A stretch of 49,765 bases of DNA from Bacteroidaceae bacterium (lineage in GTDB: Bacteria > Bacteroidota > Bacteroidia > Bacteroidales > Bacteroidaceae). The stretch's first letter is position 1. Every line of letters starts with the position of its first letter. This document shows, in pieces, positions 32,409 through 40,426 of the stretch. The stretch spans positions 1 to 49,765 of the forward strand of contig JAFUFW010000022.1 in the NCBI GenBank assembly GCA_017469685.1, read 5' to 3'. A program made the position numbers and the translations under genes. The notes under the pieces were generated by a model. The model did not search any database, was not told where the DNA came from, and saw nothing but the letters and a program-made list of their open reading frames with translations.

Positions 32409-34264
32409 AAGTGAAGAGACTGAATCGGCGGATCCTGGTTGCGCTGGTGGCTGCCCTCATGCTCGCAGCCTGCGGAGCTGTCAGGCAGGAGGACCGAAGC
32501 GACGTGGCCAAAGGCATGAGGCAGAGCCCGTCGGCAGGCACCGTAGGGGCAGCAAACGACGACGGCGTGTCACGCAAGGCCTTAAGCCTCAATGACCGTA
32601 TGCGCCTCAGCTATCTCTTTCAGGAGGCATCAAAGATGAAGCTGCAGGAGCACCACAGCGAGGCTCTCGACCTGCTGCGCCACTGCTATGCCATAGCCCC
32701 CGACGCTCCTGAGGTGCTCTACGAACTGGCACTCTACGAACTCTACTTCCGTCACGACTCGCTCGCCATAGACCTCCTTGAGCAGGCTACGCAGCTCGAT
32801 CCTCGCAACACTTTCTACAAGGAAGCGCTCGCGACGTACTACCTGAACCGCGTACAGACAGAGAAAGCACTGCCTTACCTCGAGGCAATAGCTGAACTGA
32901 GGCCCACCCGAAGCGACGTGCTGGCTCAGCTCACCCGCATATATACTAACCTCGAACGGCAGGAGGATGCCATAAGAGCGCTCGACCGCATAGAACTGCT
33001 CGAGGGGAAGATGCCGAGCGTCAGCTATCAGAAGTTCGCACTCTACAAGCGAATGGGGAAGGAGGAAAAGGGATTCGAAGAACTTGAAAGCCTAAGCCGC
33101 GAATATCCCCACGACATGACTTATCGCCTCGCCATCGCCGACCAACTGCTTGAAGCCGACCGCGAGGCTGAAGCCCTGAAGATATACGACGAGGTGCGGG
33201 CTGCCGAGCCCGACAATGCCGCACTGCATCTGTCCATGCTTCAGTACTATCGCCACACCGGGGCCGACTCGCTGTTCGCCGTAGTCCGCGACTCGCTGCT
33301 CTTTGCACCTAAGAGCGAGGCTGAGGTGCGGGTGGCGCTCATGCGAGATCTCATAGCCCAGGAGGTGAAAGCCGATAGCCTCGGACGGAAACGCATCGTC
33401 GCCACATTCGACAGCCTCGACGCTCGCTTCGGCGACGACCTCGACATCCTGCAGCTGCGCGCGGCATACCTCGCTACCTACGACAAGCAGAACGACAGCG
33501 ACTTCGTGGCCGTCATGGACCGAGTGATAGAGCTCGAGCCGTCCAATACACAAGCCGTATTCTACCTCATACAGTACTACGGCGAACACCGGCAGTTCCA
33601 ACAGCTCGAAGACCTTTGCCGCAGAGCCGTGCTGACACATCCAGAGGAACTCGTTTGCCACTTCTACCTCGGCATTGCGCTCTATCAGCAGGATAAGAAA
33701 ACTGAGGCCATGAAAGCATTCGAGAACGGCATAGTGCAGAAAACAGATGAGAGCAGACCGGCAATGGTGGCTGACCTCTACAGCACTCTCGGCGACCTCT
33801 ACTACGAGGCCGGGCGGGAGCGCGAGGCTTTTGAGGCCTACGACTCGTGCCTCGTATATCAGGATGACAACGTGGGCTGCCTTAACAACTACGCCTACTA
33901 CCTCTCGCTGCTCGGGCGGGACCTCGACAAGGCCGAGGAGATGAGCTACCGCACCATACGACTCGAGCCCAACAACAAAACATACCTCGACACATATGCC
34001 TGGATCCTTTTCATGAAGGAACGCTATGTCGAAGCGGCCCACTATATCGACCGCGTCTGTCCGCCTGACTCCACCGATGAGGCTCTGCTCGCTATGGAAG
34101 GTGTCTCTGGAGTGGTGCTCGAACATGCAGGCGATATCGCGGCTTGCAACGGAAATACCGAACAGGCCATCCGCTTCTGGACGCTCGCTCAGCAAGCCGG
34201 CGGCGATGGCCTTACTGCTACGCTGCCCAAGAAGATCCGGATGAAGAAGTATGTTAAGGATTAG
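32405..34264 (+). CDS. TPR repeat lipoprotein
   Basis: 619 residues with a lipobox (LMLAACG, Cys near residue 23). From about residue 65 to the end it is made of TPR-like helix pairs: APEVLYELALYELYFRHDS, NTFYKEALATYYLNRVQTEK, ELVCHFYLGIALYQQDKKTE, VADLYSTLGDLYYEAGRERE and NVGCLNNYAYYLSLLGRDLD. Probably a periplasmic-side scaffold in envelope assembly; family members in this position are uncharacterised. Lies between dut and the DUF4292 gene. Confidence 0.85.
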   Translation: MEVKRLNRRILVALVAALMLAACGAVRQEDRSDVAKGMRQSPSAGTVGAANDDGVSRKALSLNDRMRLSYLFQEASKMKLQEHHSEALDLLRHCYAIAPDAPEVLYELALYELYFRHDSLAIDLLEQATQLDPRNTFYKEALATYYLNRVQTEKALPYLEAIAELRPTRSDVLAQLTRIYTNLERQEDAIRALDRIELLEGKMPSVSYQKFALYKRMGKEEKGFEELESLSREYPHDMTYRLAIADQLLEADREAEALKIYDEVRAAEPDNAALHLSMLQYYRHTGADSLFAVVRDSLLFAPKSEAEVRVALMRDLIAQEVKADSLGRKRIVATFDSLDARFGDDLDILQLRAAYLATYDKQNDSDFVAVMDRVIELEPSNTQAVFYLIQYYGEHRQFQQLEDLCRRAVLTHPEELVCHFYLGIALYQQDKKTEAMKAFENGIVQKTDESRPAMVADLYSTLGDLYYEAGREREAFEAYDSCLVYQDDNVGCLNNYAYYLSLLGRDLDKAEEMSYRTIRLEPNNKTYLDTYAWILFMKERYVEAAHYIDRVCPPDSTDEALLAMEGVSGVVLEHAGDIAACNGNTEQAIRFWTLAQQAGGDGLTATLPKKIRMKKYVKD

Positions 34265-34366
34265 AGGGGACTTCAGACTCGCTTCGCTCGAAGAAGCGTC
34301 GCAGGCGCTGAGCGCGAGATTAGGAATTAGAGCTGTTAGTAATAAATAAGAATATCACAACATCGT
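34253..34366. repeat. Linker with two 7-bp repeat segments around a GC-rich hairpin
   Basis: AGGATTA GAGGGGA at the end of the TPR gene (its TAG stop is inside) and GAGATTA GGAATTA GAG near 34315-34331. Between them is a GC-rich stretch with CGCTTC-GCTC-GAAG-AAGCG pairing. No promoter box found; the next gene is probably cotranscribed. Confidence 0.5.
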
Positions 34367-35254
34367 ATGAATAAAAAAGTTTTCTCATTATTCTTTCTTC
34401 ACGTTGCATTAATCGTTGCCGCTGCTTTGATAGCCTCGTCATGCGCATCGAAGCGTAAGGTTGTGAAGGAGAGCACAGACACCACAACGTCTGCAACCGC
34501 TGTTGTCAGCCCATCAACAGAACGGCAGCAGGTGGTGGCCCTCGTCAATAAAAACCGGCAGACGGCCCGCGGCCTGCGCTCACGCATGAGCATCAAGCTC
34601 GCCGCAGGCAGCAAGAGCGCTTCGGCAAGCGGCACGCTTAAGATGAAACGCGACGAGGTGATACAACTATCCATTAGCGCGCTCGGCCTCTTTGAGATAG
34701 GGCGCATGGAACTGACGCCCGACTATCTTTTCGTGCAGGACCGTGTCAACAAACAGTACGTGCAGGTGAAGTGGTCGGAGATTGACGCCCTGCGCAGCTC
34801 CGGAGCCGACTTCTATACTTTCCAGGCCCTGTTCTGGAACGAACTCTTCCTGCTCGGCAGCAAAGCGGTGCCTACAGACAACGACTTCAGCGCCGTGAGT
34901 TCGGCAAAGCAAACTACGCTGACACCCAAGAGTCAGCACGTAGCTGTAAGCCAGCAGGCCATGCAGTTCATCGTAAATAGCGCCAAGCACCTGCTTGAGC
35001 AGGCGGTGCTAACGACGACAAGGGGGGGCAATCTCAGCGTCACATGCGACTACTCCGACTTCCATAACCTCGAGGCAAAGAAGTTCCCGTCGCAGATGAA
35101 GCTTGCCATAGCCTCGGGCGCTAAGCGCTACACTGCCGACATTAGCCTCTCCAGCCCGCAGGCCGACGAGAGCCTGGGCAACATCGTCACTAAGCCATCC
35201 TCCAGTTACCGGCGCGTAAGCTTCGATGATATCATACGCCAACTCGTCAAGTAG
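34367..35254 (+). CDS. DUF4292 lipoprotein
   Basis: 295 residues. Hydrophobic N-terminus (about 5-24) with lipobox ASSCASK. The rest resembles the DUF4292 family (LolA/LolB-like beta-sheet half-barrel in overall character): GLRSRMSIKLAAGSKSASAS, LSISALGLFEIGRMELTPDY, VQDRVNKQYVQVKW and LFLLGSKAVPT. Function unproven; a role in lipoprotein or lipid handling at the outer membrane is inference. Between the TPR and EnvC-like genes on the same strand. Confidence 0.82.
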   Translation: MNKKVFSLFFLHVALIVAAALIASSCASKRKVVKESTDTTTSATAVVSPSTERQQVVALVNKNRQTARGLRSRMSIKLAAGSKSASASGTLKMKRDEVIQLSISALGLFEIGRMELTPDYLFVQDRVNKQYVQVKWSEIDALRSSGADFYTFQALFWNELFLLGSKAVPTDNDFSAVSSAKQTTLTPKSQHVAVSQQAMQFIVNSAKHLLEQAVLTTTRGGNLSVTCDYSDFHNLEAKKFPSQMKLAIASGAKRYTADISLSSPQADESLGNIVTKPSSSYRRVSFDDIIRQLVK

Positions 35255-35341
35255 CTTGATGTGAAGATTCCCTAAAACAGAGAAAAGGTCAGAGCTTATT
35301 GCTTTTAGCGCAAACTGTTTTCTTCAATTCTCAACGAACCC

Positions 35342-36697
35342 ATGCCTGCCATGCGTTGCAAAGATTCATTATTAATTATTACTTGTCTGTTGTTTCTGTC
35401 CGCCTACGCCTCGGCGCAGACGAAGAAGATTAATGCGCTGAAGAGCGAGAAAACAAAGATTGAGCAGGGCATAAAGAAGGCTAAGACACAGCTGGGCGTC
35501 ACGCGCCATGAAGCTGTCAAGAAAGAGCAGACTGCCGACTTCCTCGAAGAGCAGATAGAGGGGCGACTGCGATATATACATCAACTCGAGACTGACATAG
35601 ACAGCATGCAGAACAAAATTGACCGTCTCGAGGACGAACTCAAGACGCTCAACATGCAAGTGCAGGACAAACGGGGCAAATACGTCCAGAGCCTCCGGAC
35701 AGCACGCAACTCTCAGAACCTGCGCAATCCGGTCCTCTTCCTCTTCTCTGCCAAGACCTTCCCGCAGGTCTACCGGCGTATGCGCTACGCCAAGGAGTTC
35801 GCTGCACTGCAGAAGAACCTCGGCCTGCAGCTTATGGCTAAGCAAAACGAGGCGCGCGACAAGCAAAACCAACTGCTTGAGACCAAGCAGCAGATGAGCG
35901 TCGCCGTGCAGGAGGTCATAAAAGAGCGGAGGCAACTTTCTGCTCAGCACTCTGTAGTACAGGCCAACGCTCGTGAGTTGCGTAAGAAGGAGAAAGAGAT
36001 TGAGAAACAGGTGGCCGAGCAGCAGAAACAGCTTGCCGCACTCAACAAGAAAATCGATGAGCTCGTGGCATACGAAATAGAGCAGGCACGAAAACGCGCT
36101 GAAGCCGAAGCTAAGCGTAAACGTGAAGCCGAAGCTGCAGCAAAAGCCAAACAACAGGCTGCGAAAGACAGCAAGGCAAAGAAAGGCGGCAAAGCCTCCA
36201 ATACTGACAAGGCTAAGAGCTCAACCACCACAGATAAAACCCAGAAATCATCGGCCCCAACCCGATGGCTCACAGCCGAGGACCGTCAGCTCAACGGCAG
36301 CCTCGAGCAAAACAAAGGACGCTTGCCGGTGCCCATAACAGGCCCTTACAGGATTGAGCGCCGCTTCGGGTTGAACCGCCTCTCGGCAACGGTCGTCCTC
36401 GACAATAAGGGTGTCAACTATATGGGGCAGGCTGGGGCCCACGCCCGCGCCATCTATGACGGTGAAGTGTCGGCTGTCTTCCAGCTTGGCTCGCTTAAGA
36501 ATGTCCTCGTGCGCCACGGCTCCTACATCTCCGTCTATTGCAACCTCTCTTCTACAATCGTTGCCCGTGGGCAGAAAGTGAAGGCCCGCGACATACTCGG
36601 CACCGTGGCCGCAGATGAGAACGGCAACCACATTCTCCACTTCCAGCTACGTAAGGAGACTGCCAAACTCAACCCAGAGGCTTGGATAGGGAGATGA
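35342..36697 (+). CDS. EnvC-like murein hydrolase activator (inactive M23 domain)
   Basis: 451 residues. Signal peptide about 1-25 (ending YASAQ), then long coiled coil (about 30-250: IHQLETDIDSMQNKIDRLE and similar), a Lys/Ala/Glu-rich linker (about 250-315) and a C-terminal M23/LytM domain (about 330-451). The zinc ligands of active M23 peptidases are missing: NYMGQAGAHARAIYDGEV has no HxxxD, and HILHFQLR lacks the HxH pair. This fits an EnvC-type protein that activates amidases at the division site rather than cutting peptidoglycan. Last gene of the dut cluster, facing array F. Confidence 0.88.
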   Translation: MPAMRCKDSLLIITCLLFLSAYASAQTKKINALKSEKTKIEQGIKKAKTQLGVTRHEAVKKEQTADFLEEQIEGRLRYIHQLETDIDSMQNKIDRLEDELKTLNMQVQDKRGKYVQSLRTARNSQNLRNPVLFLFSAKTFPQVYRRMRYAKEFAALQKNLGLQLMAKQNEARDKQNQLLETKQQMSVAVQEVIKERRQLSAQHSVVQANARELRKKEKEIEKQVAEQQKQLAALNKKIDELVAYEIEQARKRAEAEAKRKREAEAAAKAKQQAAKDSKAKKGGKASNTDKAKSSTTTDKTQKSSAPTRWLTAEDRQLNGSLEQNKGRLPVPITGPYRIERRFGLNRLSATVVLDNKGVNYMGQAGAHARAIYDGEVSAVFQLGSLKNVLVRHGSYISVYCNLSSTIVARGQKVKARDILGTVAADENGNHILHFQLRKETAKLNPEAWIGR

Positions 36698-36742
36698 CAC
36701 ACTGACTTTACGGCGGACACTAACAGGTCCCGAGTTTTAATA

Positions 36743-36918
36743 GTCCACCATAAACGATTCGTCAGTTAGCCATAAGGGATTTGTCCGTCCGGACTAAATG
36801 AGTTACCGGCCCTTTCAAAAGGACTCGTCCGCCCCTTCCCAAGTATTCAACAGTCCTTTCAACAGAAATTGGCAGTCCTTTTGAAAAAAGTTGCCCGCCT
36901 TTTTGAAAGGAGCTGTAT
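36743..36918. repeat. 22-bp array F (GTCCTTTTGAAAAGGA type), eight units
   Basis: Units start at 36743, 36765, 36787, 36809, 36831, 36853, 36875 and 36897, every 22 bp, mostly with GTCC or GCCC. The approximate consensus of the first 16 bases is GTCCTTTCAAAAGGAT, itself a dyad. The clearest palindromes are CCTTTCAAAAGG in unit 4 and CCTTTTTGAAAGG in unit 8; units 2, 3 and 5 are poor. Lies between the convergent EnvC-like and M20 genes, left of a terminator. Confidence 0.75.
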
Positions 36919-36951
36919 GGTCTATTATAGTATTGAATTGACGTGAAAAAC

Positions 36952-36993
36952 AAAACCCCGCCGACAGTCATGGTCACTGAAGGCGGGGTTTTT
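36952..36993 (+). terminator. Terminator after array F
   Basis: AAAACCCCGCC pairs with GGCGGGGTTTT over 11 bp with a 20-base loop, followed by T. The left side is A-rich, so it can act on both strands. It lies 255 bp past the EnvC-like stop, so the array would be transcribed. Confidence 0.8.
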
Positions 36994-37002
36994 GTGTTTA
37001 AT

Positions 37003-37228
37003 TCGATGGAATCGGGCTTTTTTGAATTAATCGTCTGATAAAAGTGAATTATTGGTGAATTTTTAGCGAATAATAGGTTAAAGATGGAGAGTATTAGTGC
37101 AATGGTGGTGAAAAAAGGTGAAGTGGCGGTGAATTTAGGTGAAGTTTTATCAGTTTGCTCGATGAAATGGGGCTTTTTTATAGCATTTAATGTATTATAG
37201 GTGTATCTTAAGGGTGAAAAAAGGTGAA
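37003..37228. repeat. AT-rich intergenic stretch with GGTGAA repeats and a 21-bp direct repeat
   Basis: TCGATGGAATCGGGCTTTTT (37003) and TCGATGAAATGGGGCTTTTT (37159) are near-identical, 156 bp apart. GGTGAA/AGTGAA occurs at least eight times, including two copies of GGTGAAAAAAGGTGAA (37107-37122 and 37213-37228). CTGATAAAA at 37035 and TTTTATCAG at 37145 form an inverted pair. No open frame with coding character. Confidence 0.6.
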
Positions 37229-37234
37229 ACGAAA

Positions 37235-38317
37235 TCAGTCGAGGCGGAGGCCGTCGAGCATGGCGATGTACTCGTCAATGCCCTGACCGAGCTCAGACAC
37301 GAGGATATATTCGTCGGCTGTGTGGCTACGGGCGCTGTCGCCGGGACCCATCTTGAGCGAGGGGCAGGAGAGAAGAGCCTGGTCGGAAAGGGTCGGGGAG
37401 CCGAAGGGTGTGCGCGGCAAGCCATTGGGTAGAGGCCCAAGGGCAAGGGCGCTGCGCACGAGAGGGTGGTCAATGTCGATGCGCGAGGAGCAGAGGCGGA
37501 AAGAACGAGCTTGCACATCGCTCTTCACGCACGCGCGTACCTTATTATATATGTCCACGTTGCTGTAGAATTCGTTTGAGCGTACGTCGACGGTGAAGGT
37601 GCAGGTGTCGGGGATGACGTTGTGCTGAGTGCCGGCATTGATGATTGTAGTGGTCATCTTGACCGGGCCTAAGAGTGGTGAAACCTTTTCGAACGAGTAG
37701 CTTCTGAACCATTCAATGTCTTTCATCGCCAGGTGGATGGCGTTGATGCCCTCGTTGCGTGCGGCATGTCCGGCAAGGCCATGGGCTGTGCAGTCCAGTA
37801 CCATAAGTCCGCGCTCTGCGACTGCGGGCTGCATTCCTGTGGGCTCGCCAATGAGAGCCACGTCGATGTGCGGCAGCAATGGCATTAGGCGCGAGAGTCC
37901 GTTGGCTCCCGAAATCTCTTCCTCAGCCGTGCAGGCGAGCACGATATTGTAGGCTTGAGGGCGGGTGCATAGGTAGCGGAACGCCTGAATTAAACAGACC
38001 AGGGAAGCTCCGTCGTCGTTCGCTCCGATGCCGTAGAGACGGTCGCCCACGAGGATGGGCTCATTGGGGTCGCGCGTCCAAGCATCCGTTGGGCGAACGG
38101 TGTCTATGTGAGCACACAGGAGAAGTGTGGGGCGGGAGCTGTCGAAATCGGGCGCTACAGCCCATACGTTGTTGGCTTCGCGTTGTGTGGCTATGCCTTG
38201 TTTTTTGAGGACGCGTTGCAAGAGATCGGCGGCGGTGGCTTCGGAGCGGCTGACGCGAGGATTGGCAATAAGCCAGCGGAGGAGCTTTAAGGCCTCGGAG
38301 TGGAAGGATTGTGACAT
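37235..38317 (-). CDS. M20 family metallopeptidase, possible N-acyl-ornithine/citrulline deacylase
   Basis: 360 residues from ATG 38317; ATG 38332 would be almost leaderless. M20 zinc motifs: LLLCAHIDTVRPTDAW, YGIGANDDGASLVCLI, TAEEEISGANGLSRL and ALIGEPTG, and a dimerisation domain with THCT-like VIPDTCTFTVDVRSNE. The last zinc His lies in ARSHTADEYI. Family members include ArgE, DapE and peptidases. Bacteroidales carry one such enzyme for arginine synthesis, and the length fits, but no arg genes are nearby, so the substrate is uncertain. Confidence 0.8.
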   Translation of the reverse strand: MSQSFHSEALKLLRWLIANPRVSRSEATAADLLQRVLKKQGIATQREANNVWAVAPDFDSSRPTLLLCAHIDTVRPTDAWTRDPNEPILVGDRLYGIGANDDGASLVCLIQAFRYLCTRPQAYNIVLACTAEEEISGANGLSRLMPLLPHIDVALIGEPTGMQPAVAERGLMVLDCTAHGLAGHAARNEGINAIHLAMKDIEWFRSYSFEKVSPLLGPVKMTTTIINAGTQHNVIPDTCTFTVDVRSNEFYSNVDIYNKVRACVKSDVQARSFRLCSSRIDIDHPLVRSALALGPLPNGLPRTPFGSPTLSDQALLSCPSLKMGPGDSARSHTADEYILVSELGQGIDEYIAMLDGLRLD

Positions 38318-38340
38318 AGAGACTTGATACATTAACCCTA

Positions 38341-38348
38341 CAAATGTA
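38341..38348 (-). promoter_or_regulatory. Promoter (-7 box) of the M20 gene
   Basis: TACATTTG on the reverse strand (38348-38341), 23 bp before ATG 38317. Confidence 0.6.
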
Positions 38349-38453
38349 TGTAAAATCTTTTATTTTTGAGGTCGTGTGAGGTTTTTTTGCATGATTTAAG
38401 CGTGCGAACATAAAAAAGTTGGCGCTTGAAAGCCCAAAATTCAAAGTTTTAGT

Positions 38454-38461
38454 TATCTTTG
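38454..38461 (+). promoter_or_regulatory. Promoter (-7 box) of the acyl-CoA ligase gene
   Basis: TATCTTTG, 60 bp before the ATG at 38522. The leader contains CTCATTC twice in tandem and related 7-mers (about 38474-38507). Confidence 0.6.
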
Positions 38462-38521
38462 CGGTCGAAAGGTGGAGTCTATCATTCACTTCAACTCATT
38501 CCTCATTCATAGTTACATCTT

Positions 38522-40333
38522 ATGTTGAATAAAGCATCATTGGCAGTCCTGATTCACGAGCAGGCTAAGGTCTACGGCACAGGAAAGACGGCTCTGAGTT
38601 ACCGTGACTATGACTCTGCGACGTGGAAGGAAATCTCTTGGCAACAGTTTTCGGATACCGTGGCCCAGGTGTCGAATGCCTTATTGGAACTGGGCGTCGG
38701 CGAGCAGGAGAACATAGGCGTATTCACTCAGAATAAGCCGGAAGGCGTGTGCGTGGATTTTGGTACATACGGCATTCGTGCAGTCTCTATCCCGTTCTAT
38801 GCCACGAGCAGCGAGGCTCAGATACAATATATGATCAACGATGCGTCGGTGCGCTTCGTTTTCGTCGGTGAGCAATACCAGTATGACACTGCCTTCCGTG
38901 TGCTTAAGATGTGCCCTACGCTCGAGCGTCTCGTGATCTTCGATCCGAAGGTGGAGAAGAACCCGCAGGATCAGGTATCCATGTACTGGGATGAGTTTCT
39001 TGCTTTGGGCTCAAAACTGCAGCATGCCGAGGAGGTGGCACGCCGCGCCTCGGCCGTGGAGCTGGATGACTTGGTGAACATACTTTACACCAGCGGCACT
39101 ACGGGCGTTTCAAAAGGCGTCACTCTGACTTATCGCATGTATGCAGCGGCCATTCCGGCCAACGATAAGGTCATGGACCTTACGGAGCACGACGTGGTGA
39201 TGTGTTTCCTTCCGTTCACCCACGTCTTCGAGCGTGCGTGGAGCTATTGGTGTCTCTCTCGTGGCTGCCAGCTGGCTATCAACCTGAGGCCTCAGGATAT
39301 TCAGATGACGCTGCGCGAGGTGCATCCTACATGTATGGCTGCTGTGCCTCGTTTCTGGGAGAAAGTGTATGCCGGGGTGCAGGAGAAGATAGCCTCGAGC
39401 GGAGCTGTTCAGCGCAAGCTTATGCTTGATGCACTTGCCGTGGGCAAGAAGTACAACGTGGAATATAAGATCCGTGGCCTGGAGCCCCCGTTGCCTCTTA
39501 AGCTTCGCTATAAGTTCTACGAAAAGACCATCATAGCGCTTCTTAAGAAGACGTTAGGTCTCGAGAATGCCAACTTCTTCCCCACGGCAGGTTCGTTCAT
39601 ACCCCCTGCCATTGAGGAGTTTGTCCATGCGTGCGGCATAAAGATGACCGCCGGCTATGGTATGACGGAGACCACGGCTACTGTGTCGTGTGACTGGCAT
39701 CATTCGCCAGTGAGCATAGGCTCCGTGGGCCGTGTGCTCGATGGCATAGAAATAAGTTTTGGCGAGCAGAATGAGATATTGTTGCGGGGCGACACCATTA
39801 CGAAACAGTACTATCGCAAGGCAGAGATTACGGCTGCATCCTATGATGATGAGGGCTGGTTCCACACTGGCGACTGCGGTTACCTCAAGGATAGCGAACT
39901 GTACCTTACAGACCGTATCAAGGATCTCTTTAAGACCTCTAATGGCAAATATATCTCTCCGCAGGCGTTAGAGTCGAAATTCGTCGTCGACCGCTTTATC
40001 GACGAGGTCGCCATAATTGCCGACGAGCGGAAATTTGTCTCGGCTCTGGTCATCCCCGACTACAACCTGCTTGAGAAGTGGGCTCGCGACAATGCCATAG
40101 CCTTCGAAAGCCGTGAGCAGCTTTGCGCCAACGTCATCGTCAACAAGATGGTGATGGATCGCATAGCCACGCTGCAGCAGGAGTTTGCTCACTATGAGCA
40201 GGTGAAGCGCATAACTCTCCTTCCGCAGCCATTCTCCATGGAACGTGGGGAGCTTACTAATACGCTGAAGATCAAACGCCCCGTGATAGCCCAGAACTAC
40301 AAGGCACAAATCGATGCCATGTACGAGGAATAA
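38522..40333 (+). CDS. Long-chain fatty acid-CoA ligase (AMP-binding)
   Basis: 603 residues. ANL superfamily: P-loop LVNILYTSGTTGVSKGVTLT (A3 core), FLPFTHVFERAW, the A5 motif GYGMTETTATVSC, the A7 motif GWFHTGDCGYL, DRIKDLFKTSNGKYISPQAL (A8) and the catalytic lysine region near TLKIKRP. Activates fatty acids to acyl-AMP and then acyl-CoA; the long FadD form typical of Bacteroidales. Cytoplasmic or membrane-associated. Own promoter; prfB follows after 93 bp. Confidence 0.92.
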   Translation: MLNKASLAVLIHEQAKVYGTGKTALSYRDYDSATWKEISWQQFSDTVAQVSNALLELGVGEQENIGVFTQNKPEGVCVDFGTYGIRAVSIPFYATSSEAQIQYMINDASVRFVFVGEQYQYDTAFRVLKMCPTLERLVIFDPKVEKNPQDQVSMYWDEFLALGSKLQHAEEVARRASAVELDDLVNILYTSGTTGVSKGVTLTYRMYAAAIPANDKVMDLTEHDVVMCFLPFTHVFERAWSYWCLSRGCQLAINLRPQDIQMTLREVHPTCMAAVPRFWEKVYAGVQEKIASSGAVQRKLMLDALAVGKKYNVEYKIRGLEPPLPLKLRYKFYEKTIIALLKKTLGLENANFFPTAGSFIPPAIEEFVHACGIKMTAGYGMTETTATVSCDWHHSPVSIGSVGRVLDGIEISFGEQNEILLRGDTITKQYYRKAEITAASYDDEGWFHTGDCGYLKDSELYLTDRIKDLFKTSNGKYISPQALESKFVVDRFIDEVAIIADERKFVSALVIPDYNLLEKWARDNAIAFESREQLCANVIVNKMVMDRIATLQQEFAHYEQVKRITLLPQPFSMERGELTNTLKIKRPVIAQNYKAQIDAMYEE

Positions 40334-40394
40334 TTTCATTTATGAATTGCGATTGATGGTTGATGAATACTGGGTGGAAGCTGTTGGTGTTCTA

Positions 40395-40415
40395 AGATCA
40401 TAGATCATAAATCAT
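40395..40415. repeat. 7-bp repeat linker (AGATCAT type)
   Basis: AGATCAT, AGATCAT, AAATCAT in tandem, 12 bp before the prfB start. TTGATGG TTGATGA (near 40354) is a second short 7-bp run in the same gap. Confidence 0.65.
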
Positions 40416-40426
40416 CGAAAAGGAAA

